DNA of 5,300 nt from Candidatus Rokuibacteriota bacterium. Its GTDB lineage: Bacteria; JAUVQV01. Position numbers and translations under genes: made by a program. The DNA lies in contig JAUWCW010000168.1 of assembly GCA_030609125.1 (NCBI GenBank), positions 1-5,300 of the forward strand. Reading direction: 5' to 3'. The notes beneath the pieces were generated by a model that did not search any database, was not told the DNA's origin, and saw only the letters and a program-made list of their open reading frames with translations. Below are positions 1 to 5,300 of the stretch, one piece after another (the first letter of the stretch is position 1; the number at the start of each line of letters is the position of its first letter).

Positions 1-582
1 GTCGCCGCCTTTGCCCTTCACGGGGGGGGGAGGATCGGAGCGGCGCCCCACCTCCTCTACAACGCCGGGCGGATCGTGACGTACACCTTCATCGGCGCCC
101 TCATGGGCCTGGGCGGATCGTTCGTAAACACCGCCGGCGCCCTCGCCGGGGTACAGAGCGCCGTGCCGATAGTCGCCGGCGCGGCGATGGTGATGATGGG
201 GCTGGACATCACCGGCGCTTTTTCTTTCACGAAAAGAATCGAAGGCGGGGGGGCGGCCTTTTTCAGGGCGGCGGCCCCGATCCTCGAAAGCAGCTCGCCC
301 CTGAAGTTCTTTCCCCTCGGCCTCGTTCTCGGTTTTCTCCCCTGCGGTCTCTCCTACTCCATCTTCATCGGGGCGGCGGCGACGGGAGACATGCTCCGGG
401 GATTTCTCTTTGCCTTCAGCTTCGGGATAGCCACGGTTCCCGCTCTCCTGCTCTTCGGCGCCCTCATGAACATCATCAGCTCCCGGGCCCGGGGGGTGAT
501 CTACCGTCTTGGCGGTGTCGCCGTCATCGCCACCGGTCTTCTCTTCATCAAGCGGGGGATCGCCTCCTATGCGGCCCTGTAG
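1..582 (+). CDS. TauE/SafE-family (UreH-domain) membrane protein, 5' end missing
   Basis: This is the C-terminal 193 residues of an integral membrane protein that is open in frame from base 1, so its start lies outside the window. The frame opens with a family-typical stretch (HLLYNAGRIVTYTFIGALMG, about residues 17-36). A second hallmark, GFLPCGLSYSIFIGAA, has its Cys at window residue 115, and is followed by a Gly/Phe-rich helix ending near FGIATVPALLLFGAL. About five hydrophobic segments are present. The usual N-terminal Cys-containing helix of the family (CxGMCG-like) would be upstream and cannot be checked. Proteins of this UreH-domain subgroup often sit between ccoG/ccoH and ccoI in cbb3 oxidase clusters and are thought to help copper or assembly; 'sulfite exporter' is only a family label. 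The stop overlaps the next gene by 14 bp, suggesting translational coupling. The family call is firm; the substrate is unknown. Confidence 0.88.
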   Translation, partial: VAAFALHGGGRIGAAPHLLYNAGRIVTYTFIGALMGLGGSFVNTAGALAGVQSAVPIVAGAAMVMMGLDITGAFSFTKRIEGGGAAFFRAAAPILESSSPLKFFPLGLVLGFLPCGLSYSIFIGAAATGDMLRGFLFAFSFGIATVPALLLFGALMNIISSRARGVIYRLGGVAVIATGLLFIKRGIASYAAL

Positions 583-3010
583 CCACTGTCTTCTCCCCTG
601 CGGCGAGTCCGATTCCGTTGCCGACGAGTCCGGCAGGGTCTTCTGCTGCGAGGGCTGCCGCACCGTCTACGGCTTCATCAGCGGTGAAGGGCTGGAGGAC
701 TTTTACCGCAGGAGGCGGTGGGACCCCCTCGACTCGGAACGCGCGGCGCCGCCGAAGAGGGTGGAGACGGCGCCGTTCGAGGAGCTCGTCCGACGCAGCG
801 GCGAAGAGGCGGAGATGGACGTCTACATCGACGGCATCCGGTGCGCATCCTGCGTCTGGCTGGTGGAGAAGGTCCTCTCCCGGACTCCCGGGGTCTCGTA
901 CGCCCGCGTCAACTACGCCACCCACAAGGCCCGCGTCAGGTGGGATGCGCGAGCCGTCTCTCTCGAGAAGGTCCTCGCGCGCATCTATTCCACCGGCTAC
1001 GCACCCAAGCCCTACACCGAAAGCGAGCAGGTTCTCGCCCGCAAGGCCGAGACCAGGGAGCTGCTGGTGCGCTTCGGCACCGCCGCTTTTCTCTCCTGTC
1101 AGCTCATGATCTACAGCGTCGCCCTCTATGCCGGCTACTTCCAGGGGATGGACCCCGGCGTGCGCCGGCTCCTGCAGATCATCGCCATGGGTCTGACGGT
1201 TCCCGTGGTCTTCTATGCCGGTCTGCCCTTCCTGCGGAGCACCCTGGCCGGACTGAGACGGTTTCGCTTCACCATGGACGCCCTCATCGTCGTCGGCTCG
1301 GGGTCGGCATTCTTTTACAGCCTCTACGGCATGGCCACGGGCGGCGAGGTCTATTTCGACACCGCCGCCATGATCATAACTCTCGTCCTGCTCGGACGAT
1401 ACCTGGAATCACAGGCGAAGGGGAGGGCTTCGGAGACGCTGGAGCGGCTGGCCGAGCTCTCACCGAAGAAGGCGACGCGCGTTCTCCTCGACGACAGCCG
1501 CGGTATCACCGCCAGGGAAGCGATCGACGCCTCCGCCCTCGGACCCGGCGATTTCGTGGAGGTTAAGCCGGGCGAGAAGTTTCCCGCCGACGGCGTGGTC
1601 CTCTCAGGCGAGAGCTCAGCCGACGAGTCGTTCATCACGGGCGAATCGAGACCGGTGCCGAAGTCCCCCGGCCGGCAGGTGATCGGGGGGAGCATCAACC
1701 GCTTCGGGTCCCTCGTCTTCGAGGTGGGCGCAACGGGCAGGGACACGGTCCTGGCCCGGATCGTTCAGTCCGTCGAAGACGCCCAGGCCTCGAGACCCGC
1801 GATCCAGGGACTGGCGGACCGGATCGTCGGGATCTTCGTCCCCGCGATCCTTCTCCTGGCCGCCGCGACGGTGGCGCTGCATCTGCAGGCGGGATCCGGC
1901 GGCGCCACGGCGGTCATGACCGGAATCTCCGTGCTGGTGATATCCTGCCCCTGCAGCCTGGGGCTCGCCACCCCCCTGGCAGTGCTCGTCTTCACCGGGA
2001 AGGCATCCGCCCGCGGCCTGCTCGTCAAGAGCGGGCAGACCGTCGAGTCAGCCTCCTTGGCCGACCATGTCATATTCGACAAGACGGGGACCCTGACGCA
2101 GGGTTCTCTTGCCCTGCGGAACGTCACAGCACTGGATTCATCCATGGACGAGGCGGAGGCCCTCAGAACAGCGGCCTCTGTCGAATCCCGCTCGGAGCAC
2201 GGTCTCGGCGCGGCCATCGTCGAGGCGGGGGGGGGTGGCCCCTTCGACGACGTCTCCGGCTTTTACGCGGTTCCCGGAAGGGGTGTCAAAGGCGTTGTCG
2301 GCGGGCGGCAGGTGTTCGTCGGCAACAGGGCCTTTATGGAGGCGAGCGGCCTCGACCCGGCGGATGGCGGCAAGGGAGCCGAACTTATCAGCTCCGCTGA
2401 AGCAAAAGGAGACACCGTGGTCTTCATGGGGTGGGAAGGCGCGGTGCGGGCGCTCTTCGTGATCTCGGACCGTATCCGCGACGACGCCGGCGACGCCGTG
2501 GAGCTGTTGAAAGGGGCTGGCATCAGCGTCTCCCTCGTCAGCGGCGACCACCGGGAGGCCACCGCCTCCGCCGCCGGCCGGACGGGTATCGAAAACTTCG
2601 AGGCCGAGGCAAGCCCGGAACGGAAGAGGCAGATCGTTGCCGAACTGCAGGAGAAAGGACATAAGGTCATCATGGTAGGTGACGGCATCAACGACGCCCC
2701 GGCCCTGACCGAAGCCGTCGTCGGAGTCGCCGTCGGCAGGGGGACGGACATCGCCATGGAAAGCGGCGACGTCGTGCTCACACGGAACGATCTCAGGCTG
2801 GTTCCCTGGCTGGTCGCTATCTCACGCGGGACCCTCAGGGTCATCCGCCAGAATATCTTCTGGTCCTTCTTCTACAACGCCACGGCCATACCCCTGGCCG
2901 TCATCGGCATCCTGCACCCCATCGTTGCCGCCGCAGCCATGGCCGCCAGCTCTTTGTTCGTCGTCTCGAATTCGCTGAGGATCAGGAGCCTCGGCGCCGA
3001 CCGGGAGTGA
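569..3010 (+). CDS. ccoI: CcoI/FixI copper-translocating P1B-type ATPase
   Basis: This 813-residue inner-membrane ATPase probably exports copper for cbb3 cytochrome oxidase assembly (CopA2/FixI type). In order it shows: an N-terminal Cys-rich module (C4, C7, C11, C26, C27, C30), typical of the FixI group; a heavy-metal-associated domain with CASC at 92-95; about four membrane helices (roughly 167-280); the actuator motif TGES at 357-360; the metal-site CPC at 460-462 in helix 6; the phosphorylated Asp in DKTGT, D504; an SEHG motif at 542-545 where the family normally has SEHP; the hinge GDGINDAP at 704-711; and helices 7-8 with Y769/N770 and M791xxSS. The chosen ATG at 569 puts the Cys-rich module at the N-terminus and follows a GGGGG run 10 bases upstream; an in-frame GTG at 509 would add 20 low-complexity residues and overlap the upstream gene by 74 bp. 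ccoS follows 5 bp downstream. Copper specificity is inferred from CPC plus the YN and MxxSS signatures and from context. Confidence 0.95.
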   Translation: MRPCSHCLLPCGESDSVADESGRVFCCEGCRTVYGFISGEGLEDFYRRRRWDPLDSERAAPPKRVETAPFEELVRRSGEEAEMDVYIDGIRCASCVWLVEKVLSRTPGVSYARVNYATHKARVRWDARAVSLEKVLARIYSTGYAPKPYTESEQVLARKAETRELLVRFGTAAFLSCQLMIYSVALYAGYFQGMDPGVRRLLQIIAMGLTVPVVFYAGLPFLRSTLAGLRRFRFTMDALIVVGSGSAFFYSLYGMATGGEVYFDTAAMIITLVLLGRYLESQAKGRASETLERLAELSPKKATRVLLDDSRGITAREAIDASALGPGDFVEVKPGEKFPADGVVLSGESSADESFITGESRPVPKSPGRQVIGGSINRFGSLVFEVGATGRDTVLARIVQSVEDAQASRPAIQGLADRIVGIFVPAILLLAAATVALHLQAGSGGATAVMTGISVLVISCPCSLGLATPLAVLVFTGKASARGLLVKSGQTVESASLADHVIFDKTGTLTQGSLALRNVTALDSSMDEAEALRTAASVESRSEHGLGAAIVEAGGGGPFDDVSGFYAVPGRGVKGVVGGRQVFVGNRAFMEASGLDPADGGKGAELISSAEAKGDTVVFMGWEGAVRALFVISDRIRDDAGDAVELLKGAGISVSLVSGDHREATASAAGRTGIENFEAEASPERKRQIVAELQEKGHKVIMVGDGINDAPALTEAVVGVAVGRGTDIAMESGDVVLTRNDLRLVPWLVAISRGTLRVIRQNIFWSFFYNATAIPLAVIGILHPIVAAAAMAASSLFVVSNSLRIRSLGADRE
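3003..3007 (+). promoter_or_regulatory. Ribosome binding site of ccoS
   Basis: GGGAG lies inside the last codons of ccoI, 8 bases before the ATG at 3016. A second purine-rich stretch (3009-3015) sits almost against the start codon. The site supports the 3016 start over the in-frame ATGs at 3031 and 3040, which have no comparable upstream sequence. Confidence 0.5.
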
Positions 3011-3015
3011 GGGAG

Positions 3016-3171
3016 ATGCGGACGATCCCCATGTTGATCATGCTCTCCATCTGCCTCGGCGTGGCGGCGTGGCTCTTTTTCCTCTGGTCCGTCAAGAGCG
3101 GCCAGTACGACGACATCGAAGGTCCGAAACACCGGATGCTGGAGGACGAGGAAGAAGAAGAGGATTCGTAG
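3016..3171 (+). CDS. ccoS: CcoS, cbb3 oxidase maturation protein
   Basis: This small gene encodes 51 residues. The translation begins MRTIPMLIMLSICLG, continues as a single membrane helix (about residues 4-25), and then carries the CcoS hallmark SVKSGQYDDIEGPKHRML at about 26-43. It ends in a strongly acidic tail (EDEEEEEDS). CcoS is known to be required for a functional cbb3-type oxidase, in steps linked to cofactor incorporation, and is almost always encoded directly after ccoI, as here (5 bp gap). Its length is normal for the family. The helix should anchor it in the cytoplasmic membrane with the acidic tail on the cytoplasmic side, as inferred from the positive-inside pattern being weak but consistent with homologues. 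It appears to be the last gene of the operon in this window, since the next gene is convergent. Confidence 0.93.
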   Translation: MRTIPMLIMLSICLGVAAWLFFLWSVKSGQYDDIEGPKHRMLEDEEEEEDS

Positions 3172-3181
3172 GCCTTTCGCT

Positions 3182-3214
3182 TGTCATCCCGAGGAGAGAA
3201 TCGGCGAAGGAGCC
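3182..3214 (+). repeat. Possible copy of a dispersed intergenic repeat
   Basis: The gap between the convergent ccoS and DUF6515 genes starts with TGTCATCCCGAGGAG and ends with a CGAAGGA element. From memory, this is close to a GC-rich intergenic repeat seen in many bacterial genomes, whose core reads roughly TGTCATCCTGAGGAGCGAAG. Within it CCGA (3189-3192) can pair with TCGG (3201-3204), and the flanking CCTTTCGC (3173-3180) can pair imperfectly with GCGAAGG (3204-3210), so a hairpin spanning both could act as a two-way transcription stop. There is no T-run for a classical terminator. Only one copy is in the window, so repetition cannot be shown here. Confidence 0.35.
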
Positions 3215-3221
3215 GGCCTGG

Positions 3222-3995
3222 CTACGTTCCGACCACCATGTAGACGAGAAGACCCTCGAGAAAAACCGGCTCGAACTGCACCCCCCCGTACTCGTAGGTG
3301 ACGCTCTCGTGCCGGGGGTCGCGCATTTCGTTGTAGCCGTCCGGGAGGTAGCCGACCACCACGCCCGGAGGCGGTATCACGACCCTGTATTTCCCCTCCT
3401 CCTCGAGGTAGAAGGAGCCGAAATAGTAAAAGTAGGTCTTCCCCTCGTAGTCCGACATTCCATGGCCGTCGGGGAGGCTGTCAATGAGCGCCCCTGCGGG
3501 GGCGGTCACTACGACGTGGGTGTTCGCCGCCGAGCGGTAGTAGATGCCGCTGAAGTACTGATAGCTCCTGCCGTCGACTTCCACCGCCACCGCTCCGGCG
3601 GGAAGCTGGGTGGTGGATGTTCCCGGCTTCCGGTAGAAGAAGCCCCGCGGGGCGCGGGCAGCCGCCTGGCTCGAGGACCTGATGGCCTCCTGGGACTCGA
3701 GGTAGGCCTCGACATCCGCTTCTTTTTGCTGGCCTATCTCTTCGCGGCGCTTCTCACGGGCCGGTTCCCTTCTCGCTTCCTCTTCGGCCTCGATCCTGTC
3801 CTGCTGCAGCCGCCTCTCCTCGTATCGTTCGTATCCCGGCGTGTAGTAGTAGCGGTCACGGCTGAGGCGGCCGGACCGTATGCTGCCGCGGTGTCTGCCA
3901 AAGACATCCGCCGGGATGAGAAGAAGGCAGGCAAGAATGGCGCACAGGGACGACAGGGCCGCGGCCTTCCAAGTGTATTTCGCTTTCTTTCCCAT
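3222..3995 (-). CDS. Secreted DUF6515-type repeat protein
   Basis: A 257-residue protein with an N-terminal signal or anchor (KK at 3-4, hydrophobic 11-28). Residues about 34-52 are basic and Tyr-rich. Residues about 55-107 are a highly charged Glu/Arg/Gln stretch likely to form a coiled coil. The C-terminal half holds three degenerate repeats of about 43 residues starting at L131, L174 and L217. Each begins LPxG, and the first two continue through a Tyr-rich strand (YQYFSGIYY; YFYYFGSFY) to a VVxxPxG-like end. The third ends FEPVFLEGLLVYMVV. This pattern matches DUF6515, whose function is unknown to me. The start at 3995 is chosen because it places the signal sequence at the N-terminus; an upstream in-frame start at 4124 would lie inside the preceding gene. 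It is the second gene of a minus-strand pair, 20 bp after the DUF2092 gene. A periplasmic or outer-envelope location is inferred. Confidence 0.78.
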   Translation of the reverse strand: MGKKAKYTWKAAALSSLCAILACLLLIPADVFGRHRGSIRSGRLSRDRYYYTPGYERYEERRLQQDRIEAEEEARREPAREKRREEIGQQKEADVEAYLESQEAIRSSSQAAARAPRGFFYRKPGTSTTQLPAGAVAVEVDGRSYQYFSGIYYRSAANTHVVVTAPAGALIDSLPDGHGMSDYEGKTYFYYFGSFYLEEEGKYRVVIPPPGVVVGYLPDGYNEMRDPRHESVTYEYGGVQFEPVFLEGLLVYMVVGT

Positions 3996-4002
3996 GATCT
4001 TA

Positions 4003-4010
4003 CCCCCCCC
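4003..4010 (-). promoter_or_regulatory. Poly-G ribosome binding site of the DUF6515 gene
   Basis: On the minus strand a run of eight G lies 7 bases before the ATG at 3995, in the 20 bp gap after the DUF2092 stop. It is the only plausible Shine-Dalgarno there. A homopolymer in this position can change length by slippage and so alter spacing to the start codon; this is an inference. Confidence 0.5.
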
Positions 4011-4015
4011 TGCAC

Positions 4016-4792
4016 TTACTGTGCTCCGCCTGCCGTGCCGGAAGGCAGGAACTTGATCTTCTGTGAGCCTTTGGGCGGGTCGAAGGTGAACAGGTGATCG
4101 GAAAGCCGCGGAGAGAAGTCCCATTTTGAGATTGAGGCTGTAAACTGCGGCGACTGGGGGTCGTCCTTGAAGGTGATCACTATCTTCCGAAGCAGCGGCC
4201 GCGTCCCGTCTTCCACCCAGACCTGCCAGTCGAGATGGTCATGGCTGTACACCAGGTGATGGGAGGGGATGCCGTCGATGGTGTGAAGCCCCGCGTAGTA
4301 GCCGGTGGTCATCCTGTCTTCCACGGCCGCGTAAAAGTCGCTGTAGAGGAGGTCCGACAGGGGCGGCACGAAACCCAGATCGTCCTGCAGTTTGTCGATC
4401 AGCTCGTCAATCCGGGAGGGAGCCTCCCAGGTGGCGTAGACGTTGCCGTTCGGCTGGTAGAGAACAAAATCCTTGCCGTTGTAGAAAGTCCGGTTTGAGC
4501 GGACGTCACCGTTGTACGATGTCCACACCCGGTCCGGCCTGGCCACCGCGGCGGTGAAGTCCGCGGAATACTGGATCTTCTGGCCCGAGGGCAGTATTTC
4601 ATCGTAGGTTATTTCCGCCTCGAAGACGAACTCGCCGGCCTCCTTCAGGTAGTCGCTCATGCCCCGGAATATCCTGTCGACCCGCGGATCCACCCCGGGC
4701 TGATGACCCGCCCGGACACCCGGCACGCTCCCCGCCAGAAGGCCGCAAAGAACCAATGGTACCGCCAAGAGCCTTTTCATGGACGATGACAT
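4016..4792 (-). CDS. Secreted DUF2092 family protein
   Basis: A 258-residue exported protein. The signal peptide covers about residues 1-28 (KR at 6-7, hydrophobic 9-21, likely cut after VRA). The mature part follows the DUF2092 pattern: a DPRVDRIFRGMSDYL helix (35-49), FEAEITYDEILPSGQKIQYS (57-76), a paired-strand region with RPDRVW (85-90), YNGKDFVLYQPNGNVYATW (104-122), FVPPLSDLLYSDFY (141-154), IDGIPSHHLVY (172-182), DWQVWVEDGTRPLLRKIVIT (188-207), and a closing DFSPRLSDHLFTFDPP (225-240). The architecture recalls LolA/LolB-like beta-sheet proteins that bind lipids or lipoproteins, but the biochemical role of DUF2092 is not known to me. The start at 4792 is preferred over 4813 because AAGGAG lies 6 bases upstream and the signal peptide then has a normal N-terminus. 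The DUF6515 gene follows 20 bp later. Confidence 0.88.
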   Translation of the reverse strand: MSSSMKRLLAVPLVLCGLLAGSVPGVRAGHQPGVDPRVDRIFRGMSDYLKEAGEFVFEAEITYDEILPSGQKIQYSADFTAAVARPDRVWTSYNGDVRSNRTFYNGKDFVLYQPNGNVYATWEAPSRIDELIDKLQDDLGFVPPLSDLLYSDFYAAVEDRMTTGYYAGLHTIDGIPSHHLVYSHDHLDWQVWVEDGTRPLLRKIVITFKDDPQSPQFTASISKWDFSPRLSDHLFTFDPPKGSQKIKFLPSGTAGGAQ

Positions 4793-4798
4793 GACTTT

Positions 4799-4804
4799 CT
4801 CCTT
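4799..4804 (-). promoter_or_regulatory. Ribosome binding site of the DUF2092 gene
   Basis: AAGGAG on the minus strand sits 6 bases before the ATG at 4792. It lies inside the coding stretch that an upstream ATG at 4813 would use, so it decides the start in favour of 4792. The rest of the 4793-4883 gap shows no convincing terminator or promoter. Confidence 0.7.
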
Positions 4805-4883
4805 CCTCTCCATCGGTGCTTTTCAGCCCTGCGCCCGGAAACCGACGCCGTTCTAACCAGTTTCCATCTTCCTGCGGCAGGCG

Positions 4884-5259
4884 TCAATCCTCCAGAATCT
4901 TCTGGCCGATAAGGTTCTCTCCCCTGGCCAGCTTTCTCCCGAAATCCTCGGCCACCTTGAAGTGACCGTCATTGGGCCCGGATGTCATGGGCATCCTGAT
5001 CGGAGCATCGACTCCGCCCATCCACTTCATGCCGAGAAACCGTGCCGTCCCGTCCAGGGCGGTCTGCAGAAAATTCGAGCTGTTCATCACGTTCAGTCCC
5101 GAGTGGGTCGACACGAGAGCCAGCCCTTTCCCTCCAAGTCCGAGGAAAAATCGGGGGTTATGGTGTCGGACCAGCGGTCGATGAAGGTCTTCATCTTTCC
5201 CGAGAGCTGGTACCAGTTCCCCCCCTGTCCGGACTTCCGTAAACCGCGAGTATCTACAT
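4884..5259 (-). pseudogene. Decayed flavodoxin-like NAD(P)H-dependent FMN reductase
   Basis: Intact relatives bind FMN and reduce quinones or other acceptors with NAD(P)H, at roughly 180-200 residues. Here only about 125 codons remain, split over three minus-strand frames. From the ATG at 5259 the frame reads M, stop (TAG, 5254-5256), then ILAVYGSPDRGG, the usual N-terminal phosphate-binding start. At the G7 run (5219-5225) the sense shifts frame to NWYQLSGKMKTFIDRWSD, which belongs to the middle of the protein, so the intervening 60 or so residues are absent. At 5124-5126 it shifts again to LALVSTHSGLNVMNSSNF and on through FLGMKWMGGV and FGRKLARGENLIG to a stop at 4884. Adding one G at each site restores a single frame. 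It lies 91 bp upstream of the DUF2092 gene on the same strand. Family call is good; whether the lesions are real or partly sequencing error is open. Confidence 0.75.
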
Positions 5260-5264
5260 GACCC

Positions 5265-5271
5265 ACCTCCT
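5265..5271 (-). promoter_or_regulatory. Intact ribosome binding site of the flavodoxin relic
   Basis: AGGAGGT on the minus strand lies 5 bases before the ATG at 5259. This strong Shine-Dalgarno, directly ahead of the N-terminal FMN-binding motif, marks 5259 as the original start even though the next codon is TAG. Its preservation suggests recent decay. Bases 5272-5300 hold nothing else I can support. Confidence 0.6.
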
Positions 5272-5300
5272 GGGTCACTCTGCTCTTGTGTATCTTAGAT

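Noticed and set aside
509-568. Upstream in-frame start for ccoI
   Set aside because: It would add 20 Ser/Pro-rich residues with no family support and overlap the upstream gene by 74 bp.
548-2844. Several minus-strand and off-frame open frames across ccoI
   Set aside because: They are expected by-products of high-GC coding sequence; their translations lack recognisable motifs while the ccoI frame has every catalytic motif.
3926-3944. Lipobox (ILAC) in the DUF6515 protein signal region
   Set aside because: The Leu before Ala is unfavourable and the Cys is followed by more hydrophobic residues, so it is unlikely to be a lipoprotein cleavage site.
3069-4097. Long plus-strand open frame of 342 codons opposite the DUF6515 gene
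   Set aside because: It begins inside ccoS, lies antisense to a protein with a clear signal sequence and repeat pattern, and its translation is Arg/Val-rich with no recognisable domain.
3996-4124. Upstream in-frame start for the DUF6515 protein
   Set aside because: It would bury the signal sequence 43 residues inside the protein and overlap the DUF2092 gene.
4793-4813. Upstream ATG for the DUF2092 protein
   Set aside because: The AAGGAG site lies downstream of it and correctly spaced for the ATG at 4792.
4872-4882. CCTGCGGCAGG palindrome after the flavodoxin relic as a terminator
   Set aside because: The stem is 4 bp with a 3-base loop and there is no T-run.
5292-5297. TAAGAT as a -10 promoter element on the minus strand ahead of the flavodoxin relic
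   Set aside because: It is a partial match with no -35 region visible, because the window ends 3 bases further upstream.

Overview
The window is GC-rich bacterial DNA. It holds three plus-strand genes (1-3171) that converge on a minus-strand group (3222-5259). The plus-strand block is the maturation end of a cbb3-type cytochrome oxidase (cco/fix) cluster, in an order typical of Proteobacteria and Desulfobacterota. GC content, the CcoI/CcoS sequences and the DUF2092/DUF6515 pair make a Desulfobacterota-like (deltaproteobacterial) host my best guess, but nothing in the window fixes the taxon. No rRNA, tRNA, CRISPR array, insertion sequence or phage gene is visible.

Plus strand: (1) the 3' part of a TauE/SafE-family (UreH-domain) membrane protein; (2) a complete CopA2/FixI-type copper P1B-ATPase (ccoI), whose start overlaps the end of gene 1 by 14 bp; (3) ccoS, a 51-residue single-pass protein beginning 5 bp after ccoI stops. 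Tight packing indicates one operon. Together these supply copper to, and help assemble, the cbb3 oxidase, whose structural genes (ccoNOP) presumably lie upstream of base 1.

Minus strand, read right to left: (4) the relic of a flavodoxin-like NAD(P)H-dependent FMN reductase. It keeps a strong Shine-Dalgarno and a recognisable N-terminus, but has a stop at codon 2, lacks the middle of the protein and is broken by two frame changes. (5) A secreted DUF2092 protein; (6) a secreted DUF6515-type protein with a charged coiled-coil stretch and three degenerate repeats, 20 bp after gene 5. Genes 5 and 6 look like a two-gene envelope operon of unknown function.

The gap between the convergent blocks (3172-3221) carries a sequence resembling a widespread bacterial intergenic repeat. 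The gap 4793-4883 holds only the ribosome binding site of gene 5. The points most worth follow-up are the decayed flavodoxin gene, the DUF2092-DUF6515 pair, and the HP-to-HG change in the ATPase nucleotide-binding domain.
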